Shown in pieces: positions 52,007 to 62,366 of a stretch of DNA of 64,000 bases (its first letter is position 1; each line of letters opens with the position of its first letter). Source of the stretch: Segatella copri. GTDB lineage: Bacteria > Bacteroidota > Bacteroidia > Bacteroidales > Bacteroidaceae. Both the position numbers and the translations under genes were made by a program. The DNA is taken from assembly GCF_026015625.1 (NCBI RefSeq), contig NZ_JAPDVG010000001.1:930001-994000 (forward strand), in the 5' to 3' direction. The notes under the pieces are model-generated. The model was not told where the DNA came from and searched no databases. It saw only the letters and a program-made list of their open reading frames with translations.

Positions 52007-54694
52007 TTAATCTGTCAGAAATTTGAGAATGCCGAGCAACACGCTGGTGCGGGTTCTTTCGTCGATGATGCATTCCAGCGGGAATCCCATGACGAAGCTA
52101 CGGTAAGTTGTGCTCTTGTAGGCAACAGCCGCACTCGTTCCCGTATCGTATTGCATCGCCGTGAAGGCGTAATTGCCAACCGGTTTCAATATCTCGGGAT
52201 GGGTTGCCGCATAATGCTGGGCATTCAGCTCGTTATAATAGCTGAACTGCAGACCTAAACCCTTGACGTTAGGCGAAGTGTAGACAATACTGTCTCGTTC
52301 TGTTACGGTTGAATCTTCGGGATTGATGTCCCTGGTGATGGCCGTAGAACCTGTAGGCTCATAGCTGAGTTTCAGAATATCGCTCAGGAACGCCTGTTCC
52401 TCTTCAGTCTGCATGTCGCTTCCGGTGTAAGAACCGCTTATCAGGATTCTGCCGCCTTGGCTGGCGTATTGCCTGATGCTGTTCTGCAGGGCAGGCGTGA
52501 ACGACTTGAAGAAGGTGTGAGTATAGCCGTCATGGCGCTCCAATCCGTTGATGAAGTCAACTGCCTGATAGTTCTTCATCTGAACCCTGCCGCTGGCGAT
52601 GACTTCGCTCGAACAGCTGGAAATATTATATTTGCCCGAAGCCGCAATACTTGTAGCGTGCGCCTGAACATAGTTGAAGTCGTTGCCTGCCACAAACTTG
52701 CCAATCATTTCGTTGCCGCTGAAACCGAGTCCGAAACTGGTTTCGTTGCCCATTCTGCTTCTGTCGAACACCTGCTGCTTGCCGCTCCATCCCGCCGTCA
52801 GTCCGTAGCTTACGCCCGGATCCTGATTGAGGTCGAATCCTTGCTTTTCCTCATCATCCACGACCTGCGGAGAGGCAAGGCGATGGAAATTGTTTACGAT
52901 GAGCACAGACTTGCTGGCAGCAGGATTATAGAGCACAGAGAGGGTTTCGGTGGTGAAACTTTCTCCTCCCGCATTAACCGCAGCCACCTTGAAATGATAA
53001 AGCTTGCCCGGTTCCAGCTGCATCTGGCAGCGGGTGGTGTTCACGATGGTTCCGTTGTCAAAACCGCCTTGTCCCTCAGCCTTATAGATAATGTAAGAAG
53101 TAGGGCGGGCAGATGGTTCCGTCTTGTCCAGCTGGGCAGTCCATGAGAGTAGGGCAACACCTTGGTTCTGCGTAACGCTGAAGTTCTGCGGAGCCAGCGG
53201 CTGGACCACGTATCGGGTTCCATGATTGCTGTTTACGAAGCGCAGGATAGTTTTGTAGATGGAGCGTGCGATATAGAACTTTCCGAGCGGATCCTGAGCA
53301 ATTCTCATGTCAGGGAAATTCTGATGCGAAAGCATTTCGAGAATAGCCGACGGAACTTCCGGCAGACGGGTTTCAGAATAGTTTCTGTCCCATAGGTAGC
53401 GTTTGCCGAATTCTCCGAACTGAGCCGTCAGATCCGTAACGAGATTATCGCGTAGAGCCCTGGCGAAATCCTTGGATGTGAATCTTGAGATTCCGCTGTT
53501 CAGCATTCCGTCGTTATAATCTGTGGTGCAGATAGCAAGGGCTCCAAAGGTAGATTTTCCGTCCTTATTGTAACCCGCATCACTATGAAGTGCCAGCGAG
53601 AGTTCTATAGGCACGTGCTTGCCATTTTTGGCAGGCATGTAAACCGAACCGCCGCCCAGCCAGTTGGTCATCAGCGAACGGGTGTTGATGTCGTCGGCGT
53701 AATCATTTTCTCCCTTTCTGCCTCCATAAACCTTATAAGGAGCACCTGCCCATTGGGCGTAGTATCTGGCTCCTTCCAGGCAACGGGGCAATCCGCTGGT
53801 GTAACCGCCACGCTCTATGTTTCCCATGCCGCCGCCAAAGCGGACAGCATCTGTAGTTACTACTCCACGGCGTGAAGCCTTGTTGGTGCAGACCACGCGG
53901 TTGAACTCGTTGCAGCCCTTGTCGAAATCGAAGGTGCCCAGGTAAACCCAGGTGCCTCCGCCCATGCGCTGGTTAACGGAAAACTCCGTGGCTTCGCCCT
54001 TGTGATAAACGATGTATCTTGCATCGCTCACGCTCTTGGGGAGCGACTGGTAACTTACGTAGACTGCGTATTTGCCGGCTTCCTTGAAACGGGGCTGGTA
54101 GCTTACCTGGCTGGTTTTCTTGCGCTTGGTAGCCTTCGCCTGTCTCACGGTTCCCATGCGGAACGGATTTTCCCCATCTTTCAGTCGGGAGCAGTTGGCA
54201 AAACCGAGCGAATCGCAGTTTTTCCATCGCTTGCTCCCCTCCTTTTCGAAATAATAAACCGACTTGACAGCATCATCATTATCGATGACGATTTCGTTCG
54301 TCTGCCAGTCTCTTTCGCGGGGCGTGAAGACGATGGCTCCCGCATTCTGGAGCATCGGGATGAGGTAGGGCACTACGATGGTTTGGGTAAAGAGATCTTC
54401 GTTTGTGCAAAACAGGTTAGGGCGTTGCCATTTCCATACATCTCTGTCGGCATAATAATACCGTCCGTGCGAGGCCCATAGCGAAAGGTGCCTGTTCTGT
54501 AGTCCTGCCGTAACGAAATAAGGGCGGGAAACATTAAACACCCATGGGTCGCCATCATAATCTATGCCTTGCCATGCGCCGCTGTTAGCCTCTTCGTAGG
54601 TAGGAAAAAACGATTTGCCGTTAGCCTGAAGCGAAGCTCCAGCGGCTAACAGCAAACTGCTTATCAAACAATATGTTATGTTTTGGTGTTTCAC
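52007..54694 (-). CDS. Large secreted protein: amidase-like domain, golvesin/xanthan-lyase-type domain, FnIII
   Basis: 895 residues; GTG start and signal peptide (CLISSLLLAAGASLQANG). An N-acetylmuramoyl-L-alanine amidase-like core seems split: PYLIPMLQNAGAIVFTPRERD early, then IELSLALHSDAGY and VPSAILEMLSHQNFPDMRIA. Inserted between is a golvesin/xanthan-lyase C-terminal-like beta domain (about 195-290, GKYAVYVSYQSLPKSVSDAR). A fibronectin type III segment follows (about 505-590, APQNFSVTQNQGVALLSW) and a C-terminal catalase/GATase-like or DUF region. Relatives are often annotated 'xanthan lyase'; peptidoglycan cleavage is more likely from the motifs, but that is inference. Confidence 0.8.
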   Translation of the reverse strand: MKHQNITYCLISSLLLAAGASLQANGKSFFPTYEEANSGAWQGIDYDGDPWVFNVSRPYFVTAGLQNRHLSLWASHGRYYYADRDVWKWQRPNLFCTNEDLFTQTIVVPYLIPMLQNAGAIVFTPRERDWQTNEIVIDNDDAVKSVYYFEKEGSKRWKNCDSLGFANCSRLKDGENPFRMGTVRQAKATKRKKTSQVSYQPRFKEAGKYAVYVSYQSLPKSVSDARYIVYHKGEATEFSVNQRMGGGTWVYLGTFDFDKGCNEFNRVVCTNKASRRGVVTTDAVRFGGGMGNIERGGYTSGLPRCLEGARYYAQWAGAPYKVYGGRKGENDYADDINTRSLMTNWLGGGSVYMPAKNGKHVPIELSLALHSDAGYNKDGKSTFGALAICTTDYNDGMLNSGISRFTSKDFARALRDNLVTDLTAQFGEFGKRYLWDRNYSETRLPEVPSAILEMLSHQNFPDMRIAQDPLGKFYIARSIYKTILRFVNSNHGTRYVVQPLAPQNFSVTQNQGVALLSWTAQLDKTEPSARPTSYIIYKAEGQGGFDNGTIVNTTRCQMQLEPGKLYHFKVAAVNAGGESFTTETLSVLYNPAASKSVLIVNNFHRLASPQVVDDEEKQGFDLNQDPGVSYGLTAGWSGKQQVFDRSRMGNETSFGLGFSGNEMIGKFVAGNDFNYVQAHATSIAASGKYNISSCSSEVIASGRVQMKNYQAVDFINGLERHDGYTHTFFKSFTPALQNSIRQYASQGGRILISGSYTGSDMQTEEEQAFLSDILKLSYEPTGSTAITRDINPEDSTVTERDSIVYTSPNVKGLGLQFSYYNELNAQHYAATHPEILKPVGNYAFTAMQYDTGTSAAVAYKSTTYRSFVMGFPLECIIDERTRTSVLLGILKFLTD

Positions 54695-54745
54695 TATACG
54701 AATACTCCTTCTTTAATAGCTGACTAAACCGTTATCTTCTAACGT

Positions 54746-55303
54746 TTAATCAATATTTCCGATTGTGAACTTCTCCGGTTTCTTTCCTTTGAAATCCTTG
54801 AAGTACAACTTGATTTCACGCATGTCTTTGTCAACATCTCCTGACGGGATAATCTGCCGGGTGCATTGGATAACCTTCTTCTCATAGTCAAGCCCATAGA
54901 GATGGATAGGCAGATGCGCCTTGAGGGCTATGAAATAGAATCCCTTTTTCCATTCCGGGTTGAGCGAGCGGGTACCTTCGGGCGTAATGCACAGTCCGAA
55001 AGCCTTCCGCTTATCCGCTTCAGCAGCCAGATTATCCGTCATGCTAGTATGTTTGCTTCTCCACACAGGAATACCTCCCATCTTTCTGAAGATAGGACCT
55101 AGCGGCCAGAAGAACCATTCCTTTTTCATGAGGAAATTACATTTGATTCCCTCAGCATGGGCAAAGAGCTGGCCCAGAATCAGGTCCCAGTTGCTGGTGT
55201 GCGGAGCCATGCAGATAATATACTTTTCAGGAAGCTCCTGGGTGATGATTTTCTTATAGCCCAAGCGCTTATACAATATCCATTGACAAATTCCTTTTAC
55301 CAT
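54746..55303 (-). CDS. PlsC-like 1-acyl-glycerol-3-phosphate acyltransferase
   Basis: 185 residues, a short PlsC-type acyltransferase. Motif I HX4D is MAPHTSNWD, motif II WFFWPLGPIFRKMGGIPV, motif III PEGTRSLNPEWKKGFYFIA. The typical N-terminal membrane helix is absent or short. It could acylate lysophosphatidic acid or another lipid. 51 bp upstream of the large secreted protein on the same strand. Confidence 0.9.
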   Translation of the reverse strand: MVKGICQWILYKRLGYKKIITQELPEKYIICMAPHTSNWDLILGQLFAHAEGIKCNFLMKKEWFFWPLGPIFRKMGGIPVWRSKHTSMTDNLAAEADKRKAFGLCITPEGTRSLNPEWKKGFYFIALKAHLPIHLYGLDYEKKVIQCTRQIIPSGDVDKDMREIKLYFKDFKGKKPEKFTIGNID

Positions 55304-55345
55304 ATATATAAATAGGTGTATTTTCTGATTCTGATGATAAAAGGA

Positions 55346-55618
55346 TTATGCCAGGTTTGAAATCTGGTCGATGATTTCGCTCATCTGCTTGTTGAAGTCG
55401 CCTATGAGCTTTTTATAATATTCACCCTTCTTGATTCCCGGTTCCGGGTGAGACACGCGGCTGATGTAATCGCCGTTGATCATGACGATAGCTGAAAGAA
55501 TGCCATCCACATCTTCCTGTGTAGGCTTACCGTTATACAAAGATGCAGCTACTGTTTCGGCGAAAAGTTCGCTTGTAATGTAGTTGATCGTGCGCTTTAA
55601 ATCTCTTTTATTAGCCAT
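55346..55618 (-). CDS. Small conserved-type cytoplasmic protein, unknown function
   Basis: 90 residues beginning MANKRDLKRTINYITSELFA, all-helical in appearance, no signal peptide. The RDLKRTINYITSELF start and ISRVSHPEPG seem characteristic of a small Bacteroidales family, for which I know no role. First gene of the minus-strand run down to ygiQ; box at 55659-55667. Confidence 0.75.
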   Translation of the reverse strand: MANKRDLKRTINYITSELFAETVAASLYNGKPTQEDVDGILSAIVMINGDYISRVSHPEPGIKKGEYYKKLIGDFNKQMSEIIDQISNLA

Positions 55619-55658
55619 AATTCTTTTCTCCTAATTAATGAATAATTAAAAATATCGC

Positions 55659-55667
55659 TCAAAGATA
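55659..55667 (-). promoter_or_regulatory. -7 box TATCTTTGA for the 55618-to-49299 run
   Basis: Minus-strand TATCTTTGA, 40 bp upstream of the ATG at 55618. Confidence 0.6.
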
Positions 55668-55761
55668 ATCATTTTCTTTGAAATAACATCATTTTTTGGG
55701 AAAAAATGTATCTATTAACGCATTTTTAGCATTTTTCTTTCCGTATCTCGCAGAAAAGAGT

Positions 55762-55770
55762 TATTTTTGC
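55762..55770 (+). promoter_or_regulatory. -7 box TATTTTTGC for pfp
   Basis: Plus-strand TATTTTTGC, 42 bp before the ATG at 55813. Confidence 0.65.
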
Positions 55771-55812
55771 AGATGTTTTTGAAGTTTCAACTAATTAAAA
55801 TAAAAACGAATT

Positions 55813-57462
55813 ATGGAAAAAAGTGCATTGCAGATTGCAAGAGCTGCTTATCAGCCAAAATTGCCTAAGGCTCTCCAGGGCCCAGTAAAGGCAGTTGAAG
55901 GTGCAGCAACACAGTCAGTAGGTAATCAGGATGAAATCAAGGCGTTGTTCCCTAACACTTATGGAATGCCTGTTATTACATTCGAGGCAGGCGAGGCTAA
56001 GGAACTTCCTGCTTTCAACGTAGGTGTTATCCTCTCAGGTGGTCAGGCTCCTGGCGGTCACAACGTGATTTCTGGTCTTTTCGACGGTGTGAAGTCTCTC
56101 AACCCAGCTAACAAGCTCTACGGTTTCATCCTCGGTCCTGGTGGTCTCGTTGACCATAAGTACATGGAGATTACTTCTGAACTCATGGACGAATACCGCA
56201 ATACTGGTGGTTTCGACATCATCGGTTCCGGTCGTACCAAGCTTGAGAAGGAAGACCAGTTTGAGAAGGGTATTGAGATTCTTCGTGAACTCGGCATCAA
56301 GGCACTTGTCATCATCGGTGGTGACGACTCAAATACCAACGCTTGCGTTCTCGCAGAATACTATGCTGCCAAGAAGTATGGCGTACAGGTAATCGGTTGC
56401 CCTAAGACTATCGACGGCGACTTGAAGAACGAGCAGATTGAGACTTCTTTCGGTTTCGATACAGCCTGCAAGACATATTCTGAACTCATCGGTAACATCG
56501 AGCGCGACTGTAACTCAGCACGTAAGTACTGGCACTTCATCAAGCTGATGGGTCGTTCAGCATCTCACATCGCTCTTGAGTGCGCTCTCCAGACTCAGCC
56601 AAACATCTGCTTGATTTCTGAGGAGGTAGAGGCTAAGGAAATGTCACTCGATGATGTGGTTACTTATATTGCAACTGCAGTAGCTAACCGTGCTGCTGAG
56701 GGCAACAACTTCGGTACTGTTCTCATCCCAGAAGGCTTGATCGAGTTCATCCCAGCTATCAAGAAGCTTATCGCAGAATTGAACGAGGTTCTTACAGACC
56801 CTGCAACAGGCGAGAGCCGTGAGTTTGCAAGTGCTGAGGAGCAGATTGCATTCGTTAAGGGTGCCATCGCTAAGGACAACCTCGCAGTATTGGAGTCTTT
56901 GCCAGCTGACGTAGCTCGCCAGCTTTGCCTCGACCGCGACCCTCACGGAAACGTACAGGTTTCTCTCATCGAGACAGAGAAGTTGCTTTCTCGCATGGTA
57001 GCTGAGAAGTTGGCTGCATGGAAGAAGGAGGGTAAGTACGTAGGTAAGTTCTCTGCACAGCACCACTTCTTCGGTTACGAGGGACGTTGCGCAGCTCCTT
57101 CTAACTACGATGCTGACTACTGCTACTCACTCGGTTTCAACGCTTCACGCCTTATCGCTAACGGCAAGACCGGTTACATGTCAATCATCAAGAACACAAC
57201 TGCTCCTGCAGCAGAGTGGATTGCAGGTGGTGTGCCAATCACTATGATGATGAACATCGAGCGTCGTAATGGTGCTAACAAGCCAGTTATCCGCAAGGCT
57301 CTCGTTGAGCTGGATGGTGCTCCATTCAAGTTCTTCGCTTCTAAGCGCGATGAGTGGGCTAAGGAAACAGCTTACGTTTATCCAGGTCCTATCCAGTACT
57401 GGGGTCCTTCTGAGGTTTGCGACCAGACCACAAAGACTCTCCAGTTGGAGCAGGCTAAGTAA
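55813..57462 (+). CDS. pfp: Pyrophosphate-dependent phosphofructokinase, long form
   Basis: 549 residues. Reversibly phosphorylates fructose 6-phosphate using PPi. Signatures: [30 protein letters not shown] (Asp after GGD, the PPi-specific residue), [12 protein letters not shown] (Lys typical of PPi enzymes), and the substrate-binding [17 protein letters not shown]. Length matches the plant-beta-like long clade. Strongly biased codon use, like nifJ, suggests high expression. Fits an anaerobe that saves ATP in glycolysis. Confidence 0.97.
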   Translation: MEKSALQIARAAYQPKLPKALQGPVKAVEGAATQSVGNQDEIKALFPNTYGMPVITFEAGEAKELPAFNVGVILSGGQAPGGHNVISGLFDGVKSLNPANKLYGFILGPGGLVDHKYMEITSELMDEYRNTGGFDIIGSGRTKLEKEDQFEKGIEILRELGIKALVIIGGDDSNTNACVLAEYYAAKKYGVQVIGCPKTIDGDLKNEQIETSFGFDTACKTYSELIGNIERDCNSARKYWHFIKLMGRSASHIALECALQTQPNICLISEEVEAKEMSLDDVVTYIATAVANRAAEGNNFGTVLIPEGLIEFIPAIKKLIAELNEVLTDPATGESREFASAEEQIAFVKGAIAKDNLAVLESLPADVARQLCLDRDPHGNVQVSLIETEKLLSRMVAEKLAAWKKEGKYVGKFSAQHHFFGYEGRCAAPSNYDADYCYSLGFNASRLIANGKTGYMSIIKNTTAPAAEWIAGGVPITMMMNIERRNGANKPVIRKALVELDGAPFKFFASKRDEWAKETAYVYPGPIQYWGPSEVCDQTTKTLQLEQAK

Positions 57463-57486
57463 AAAATAGAATAAATATTTTTTTAT

Positions 57487-58380
57487 ATGTCAACAAGACG
57501 AACGGCTTCTTCACAGAAAAAGAGTGCCATGGCGAGAAAGAAAACTCCTCGGCGTGGCGGCTCCCGTGGTAGAAGGCGTTCGTCTTCTTTTTTGCAACGC
57601 TATCCCCGTTGGGCGTGGTGGATAGGCGGAACGGCGGTTATCGTGCTCTATGTCTTTCTGTTCTATCATTTCTTTGTAGGTCCAACTGGTTTCCGCTGGC
57701 GTGCGCTTTATGGCGATGCTGAATATCCTGAAGGTTACGAGATTCATGGAATCGATATTTCGCATTATCAGGGCAAGATAGACTGGGAACAGCTCAAGAA
57801 TGCGATGATCAAGGGTTGTCCTGTGCGCTTCGTCATCATCAAGAGTACGGAGGGTTCTTCACGGCTCGATGAGAATTTCCGCGAGAACTTTAATCAGGCT
57901 CGCGATTTCGGTTTCATCCGGGGTGTTTATCATTTCTGGAGCAATAAGTCGACAGCCCGAGAACAGGCTTATTATTTCCTAGACCAGGTTCATCTTACGG
58001 ATGGCGATTTGCCTCCGGTACTGGATATAGAACATAAGCCGGCAGATAAGAGTGTGGAGGATTTCCAGCGTGATGTGCTTACCTGGCTGCATATAGTAGA
58101 GGATAAGTATCATGTTAAACCTATCATCTACACCTATTATAAATTCAAGGAGCAATATCTGAGTGCGCCTGTCTTCGATGATTATCCTTACTGGATAGCC
58201 CACTATTATGTTGACAAGGTTCAGTATAAGGGCAAATGGAAGTTCTGGCAGCATACGGATGTGGGCAAGTTGCCGGGCATTAAAGGCTACGTAGATTTCA
58301 ATATTTACAACGGCAGTTATTATGAGCTCAAGCAGCTCTGCATAGGAAGCAATAATAATGAGAAGAAATTCATGGAATAA
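57487..58380 (+). CDS. GH25 lysozyme-like muramidase, membrane-anchored
   Basis: 297 residues. A very basic N-terminus (RRTASSQKKSAMARKKTPRR) precedes one TM segment (WWIGGTAVIVLYVFLFYHFF, about residues 39-60), so the enzyme is probably held in the inner membrane with its domain outside. The GH25 fold shows GIDISHYQGKIDW, FVIIKSTEGSSRLDENF, GVYHFWSNKS, and the catalytic DXE in PPVLDIEHK. It may cut peptidoglycan. Internal ATG at 57529 is an alternative start. A terminator follows the stop. Confidence 0.92.
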   Translation: MSTRRTASSQKKSAMARKKTPRRGGSRGRRRSSSFLQRYPRWAWWIGGTAVIVLYVFLFYHFFVGPTGFRWRALYGDAEYPEGYEIHGIDISHYQGKIDWEQLKNAMIKGCPVRFVIIKSTEGSSRLDENFRENFNQARDFGFIRGVYHFWSNKSTAREQAYYFLDQVHLTDGDLPPVLDIEHKPADKSVEDFQRDVLTWLHIVEDKYHVKPIIYTYYKFKEQYLSAPVFDDYPYWIAHYYVDKVQYKGKWKFWQHTDVGKLPGIKGYVDFNIYNGSYYELKQLCIGSNNNEKKFME

Positions 58381-58422
58381 AGGTTGGACTTTTGGCAATA
58401 TGCGAAAATCCAACCTTTATTC
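58379..58422 (+). terminator. Intrinsic terminator after the GH25 gene
   Basis: AAAGGTTGGACTTTT-type arm (58379-58395) with AAAATCCAACCTTT (58405-58418); one base is unpaired. Confidence 0.75.
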
Positions 58423-58491
58423 GTATGTTCCAATCTGATATTTCTGATTTCAGATTTTTCGTTCTGAATGTTTAGAATCAGAAAAGAATCT

Positions 58492-59364
58492 TTATGAACC
58501 TAAAACAAGGCAGGCCCAATTGTTGTCAATCTGTCTGTTTATTTCATGCATTCCCAGTTCTTCTGCTTTCTCCAGGAGTACAGGAATATCTTCTTCGTAG
58601 AAGCCGCTCAGAACCAGGGTTCCGCCGATGTTCATCACGCTACGGAAAGCGCGCATGTCGTTGAGCAGAATGTTACGGTTGATATTGGCTAGAACCAGGT
58701 CGAAAACGCCGCTGATGTGGTTGATTACCTGACTGTTGCCAAAGAGTACTTCCATGTTAGTTACGCCGTTAAGCACGGCATTATGCTTGGCATTTTCCAC
58801 GCTCCATTCGTCAATATCGTAGCCTACCACGTCTTTCGCTCCGAGTTTTGAGCAGGTAAGGGCAAGGATTCCCGTACCCGTTCCGCAATCCAGGATGCGC
58901 TTGGTTCTGATAGGCATGTGGAGCAGCTGCGAAATGATCATGCGTGTGGTTTCGTGGTTTCCTGTTCCGAACGCCAGTTTCGCCTCAATACCTATTTCTA
59001 TCATGTCGGGTCTGTTGCTCGTATCGGGATAGAGTTCGGGATGTTTCGCATCGTAAATCACCACCTGGTTGTCCACATAAATTGGTTCGAATCCCTGTTC
59101 TTCCCATTCCTGATTCCAATCCTTGTCTTCTGCATCTTTCACCACGTAGGTAATTTTCGCATCCCCGATAGGGAAATCAGCAATATAGGCATCCAGCATC
59201 TCCTTGTCGAAGAGTTCTTTCTGCACATACGCTTCCATTCCGGTTTCTGTTTCCTCAAAAGATTCAAATCCGGCTTCGGCTGCACCATCGGCAAGCAGAT
59301 CCTGAGAGGCCTGCATCAAGTCGGCAGTCGTTTCAATAGTGAATGTTGCTACTAAATATTTCAT
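58492..59364 (-). CDS. prmA: Ribosomal protein L11 methyltransferase
   Basis: 290 residues. Trimethylates ribosomal protein L11. The N-terminal substrate-recognition domain (KYLVATFTIETTADLMQASQ) precedes a SAM-binding domain with ILDCGTGTGILALTCSKLGA and the PrmA-specific LVLANINRNILL. Length is typical. Confidence 0.95.
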   Translation of the reverse strand: MKYLVATFTIETTADLMQASQDLLADGAAEAGFESFEETETGMEAYVQKELFDKEMLDAYIADFPIGDAKITYVVKDAEDKDWNQEWEEQGFEPIYVDNQVVIYDAKHPELYPDTSNRPDMIEIGIEAKLAFGTGNHETTRMIISQLLHMPIRTKRILDCGTGTGILALTCSKLGAKDVVGYDIDEWSVENAKHNAVLNGVTNMEVLFGNSQVINHISGVFDLVLANINRNILLNDMRAFRSVMNIGGTLVLSGFYEEDIPVLLEKAEELGMHEINRQIDNNWACLVLGS

Positions 59365-59491
59365 ATTTAATTTGTATTAATTTCTTGTCTAAAAACGCCT
59401 TCGAATGTTCAAAAAAGCTAGATTTGTTTTAAATCTTCTGCAAAATTATAAAAAAATAGGGGAAAACCTACAATTATTTAGGGAAATTCTG

Positions 59492-59523
59492 TATTTTTGC
59501 ATAAAGATAAGCAATATTTTTGC
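59492..59523 (+). promoter_or_regulatory. Two tandem -7 boxes TATTTTTGC before the Tyr/Trp-rich gene
   Basis: TATTTTTGC at 59492-59500 and again at 59515-59523; leaders of about 140 and 115 nt result. A short hairpin (AAGGGCTC/GAGCCTT near 59547-59566) lies in the leader. Confidence 0.55.
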
Positions 59524-59646
59524 ATCCAGATTATTATATAATCAGAAAAGGGCTCTTTCTGGAGCCTTCTTCCTGATGATTGATGATGATTCGGGATGAG
59601 AAAAATAGAAGAAAGAAAAGAGAAAAAATAAATAGGAGAACAGAAT

Positions 59647-60621
59647 ATGAAAAGAAAGTATCTTCTTGCAGTCCTTATCGCAGCTGCGATGCCACTCACT
59701 TCGATGGCACAGGACGATGACCTCTACTTCAATCCGAAGAAGGAGGCCAAAGAAAAGGCTGAAAGACGGGCTCTGCTCCAGCGCCAGTATGCTGAACAGC
59801 GGGCACGTAGAGATAGTGTTTATCGGCTGTTTTGGAGCGGAAGCGACCGTTCGGTAGATGAATACAATCGAGGCGGCAGAATCTTCAGCCATTATGAGAA
59901 TGTAGGGAAAGATTCCCTGGGCAACGACATTATCCAGTTCCATGTGGGCAAGGGTGTGGCGCCAGACAGCATTTATGATGATGCTTACTTCGCCCAGAAG
60001 TATGCTGACAGGGATGAGGATTTCGTACGCACACGCGAGATGAGCCGATGGGACGGATTCTATGATCCATGGTTCTACGATTATTATGGTTACGGTCCTT
60101 ACTACTGGCGCAGCCGCATGTGGGGCTGGCACAATCCTTGGCGCTACGGCTATTATGCCGGCTGGTATGATCCTTGGTTCGACCCTTGGTACGATCCTTG
60201 GTATTATGGTTACTGCGGCTGGTATGACCCTTGGTATTATGGCTGGGGCGGCTACTACAATCCTTGGTATTGGGGAGGTCCGGTAATCGGGCATGTTAGC
60301 TATGGTGGATTTGCTGGCAACATTCGCTATAACAACCCAGGTCGTATTGATGGTTCTAATCACCAGTATACAGGTGTTGGCGGTAATAACCGTAATACTT
60401 ATTCACGCCGTAGTGGTTCTAACCGTAGCTTTGGCCAGCGTCAGAATACTGGCAACTTTAATAATAACTCTTCTTGGGGTAGTCGTAGTAATTCTGGCTT
60501 TAGTAACAGTAGCGGTAATTTCGGAGGTGGCAGCTTCAGCGGTAGCGGCCGTTCCGGTGGCGGTAGCTTCGGAGGCGGCGGTGGTCACTCTGGTGGCGGC
60601 AGCTTCGGAGGAAGAAGATAA
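59647..60621 (+). CDS. Secreted Tyr/Trp/Gly/Asn-rich low-complexity protein
   Basis: 324 residues with a signal peptide (LLAVLIAAAMPLTSMAQD). The first part is charged (KKEAKEKAERRALLQRQY). The middle (about 138-215) is a run of aromatic repeats of the type WYDPWFDPWYDPW. The last 80 residues are Gly/Ser/Asn/Arg-rich, ending GGGSFGGRR. No known domain; probably surface or periplasmic, perhaps matrix- or polymer-like. 29 bp before the porin gene, so the two are probably co-expressed. Confidence 0.8.
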   Translation: MKRKYLLAVLIAAAMPLTSMAQDDDLYFNPKKEAKEKAERRALLQRQYAEQRARRDSVYRLFWSGSDRSVDEYNRGGRIFSHYENVGKDSLGNDIIQFHVGKGVAPDSIYDDAYFAQKYADRDEDFVRTREMSRWDGFYDPWFYDYYGYGPYYWRSRMWGWHNPWRYGYYAGWYDPWFDPWYDPWYYGYCGWYDPWYYGWGGYYNPWYWGGPVIGHVSYGGFAGNIRYNNPGRIDGSNHQYTGVGGNNRNTYSRRSGSNRSFGQRQNTGNFNNNSSWGSRSNSGFSNSSGNFGGGSFSGSGRSGGGSFGGGGGHSGGGSFGGRR

Positions 60622-60650
60622 ATTGATAATAACAATTAGTATTTAAGATT

Positions 60651-62258
60651 ATGAATAAATTAAAACATATATTCTTTGCCAGTATGCTCATGGCTAGCAT
60701 GACTGCTGCTGCGCAAGAAACCTATCAGGACGCTAAGTTGGCTGCACCCCAGCTTACAGGTACTGCCCGCTATGTGGGTATGGGTGGTGCTATGGAAGCT
60801 TTGGGCGCCGATATTTCCACTATCAGCAGTAACCCTGCAGGTATTGGTCTTTTCCGTAAAAGCCAAATAACTCTTACTGCAGGAGTTATCGCCCAGACAG
60901 ATGCAGAGAATTATACGGAGTATAATGATGCTCGTATTACTTTTAATGGTAAAAAGAGTCATCCTACCTTTGACCAGGTGGGTATCGTATGGAGTCCGAA
61001 AAACAAAGGTACCAATTGGCTGAATCTGGCTTTCAATTATCATAAGAGTGCCGACTTTGGACAGATTCTGAATGCTGCCGGAGCATTGAAGGATGTTTCT
61101 CTTAATAAGATAACCGCAGCTAAGAATTTCAAGGGGTATGCGGGGTGGACCAGTCAGGACGCCAACCTTGGTGGATATAAGGATAATTCCGGAAACTATC
61201 AGCCTGGTTTGTTTACTGTTCCTACTGATGGTGGTTTGGCTTATGCTGAGGCTGATAAGTATTTGTTTGGTCAGTATCAGCATGGTTATATTGGCACCTA
61301 TGATTTCAACATTAGTGGCTCGCTTAATAATCAGGTTTGGCTTGGTTTGACAGTCGGACTTCATGATGTTCACTACAACAGCAATTCTCTTTATTCTGAA
61401 GACTTCGTTGATGGAAATATAATGGATTCATTTGAGCAGTTGAAGATTACTGGAACAGGATTTGATGTGAAGGCGGGTGTTATCTTCCGTCCAGTCAAGG
61501 ATTCTCCTTTCCGTATTGGTGCTTATTTCAATAGCCCTATCTTCTATGATCTCACAGTTAGTGGTGATAATGATATTACTATTTCGGGGAATAATGATCC
61601 TGCTACCTATGAGGAAAAAGATGGAAGTCAGCAGCCTTGTTATGTCAAGGGTAGTAGGGGACAGAGTATAGATTATGATTTCCGGCTTAATACACCATGG
61701 AAAGTGGGCGCCAGCTTGGGTCATACTATAGGAAATTATCTGGCACTTGGTGCAACTTATGAATATGCCTGGTACGATCATATGGACAACCGTGTGAAGG
61801 ATGGTGGTTATTATGATTCCTATTGGGGAGACTATTATGAGAGCAGTAGTAGTGATGAGGCTATGAATCACGATACTCAATTGAACCTGCAAGGTGTAAG
61901 TACCTTGAAGTTAGGTGCAGAGATTAAGCCTGTTGACATGTTGTCAATCCGATTAGGTTATAATTATGTATCGCCAATGTACAAGGATAATGCTTTGCGC
62001 GATCAGACATTTGATAGTAATGGCGTTTACATCGCTTCTTCTGCTGATTATACCAACTGGAAGGCGACAAACCGTTTTACTTTAGGTGTAGGTTTCAATT
62101 ACCAGAATTTGGCTATAGATGTGGCTTATCAGTATTCTTCTCAAAAGGGAGATTTCTATCCATTCGAAAGTTTTACGGATATGGGCTGCTCTGTTAATGC
62201 AACCAAGGTTGACAACAAACGCCACCAGTTACTGATGACCGTTGGCTATAGGTTCTAA
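60651..62258 (+). CDS. OmpP1/FadL-type outer-membrane transport protein
   Basis: 535 residues with a signal peptide (LMASMTAAAQ) and an OmpP1/FadL-like beta-barrel: early block TARYVGMGGAMEALGADIST with SSNPAGIGLFRKSQ is the family's N-terminal signature. Many alternating strands follow, ending with an aromatic residue (MTVGYRF), as outer-membrane proteins do for BAM recognition. Takes up hydrophobic compounds in relatives; the substrate here is unknown. Confidence 0.92.
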   Translation: MNKLKHIFFASMLMASMTAAAQETYQDAKLAAPQLTGTARYVGMGGAMEALGADISTISSNPAGIGLFRKSQITLTAGVIAQTDAENYTEYNDARITFNGKKSHPTFDQVGIVWSPKNKGTNWLNLAFNYHKSADFGQILNAAGALKDVSLNKITAAKNFKGYAGWTSQDANLGGYKDNSGNYQPGLFTVPTDGGLAYAEADKYLFGQYQHGYIGTYDFNISGSLNNQVWLGLTVGLHDVHYNSNSLYSEDFVDGNIMDSFEQLKITGTGFDVKAGVIFRPVKDSPFRIGAYFNSPIFYDLTVSGDNDITISGNNDPATYEEKDGSQQPCYVKGSRGQSIDYDFRLNTPWKVGASLGHTIGNYLALGATYEYAWYDHMDNRVKDGGYYDSYWGDYYESSSSDEAMNHDTQLNLQGVSTLKLGAEIKPVDMLSIRLGYNYVSPMYKDNALRDQTFDSNGVYIASSADYTNWKATNRFTLGVGFNYQNLAIDVAYQYSSQKGDFYPFESFTDMGCSVNATKVDNKRHQLLMTVGYRF

Positions 62259-62366
62259 AATGTGAAGGTAGGGGAGTTATTGATTAAATAATGTGAAATC
62301 CCGATAAAAAAGCCCACTCTTAGAAAAAAAGTTGGGAAAAAGTTTGGCGGTTTCATATAAAAATCC

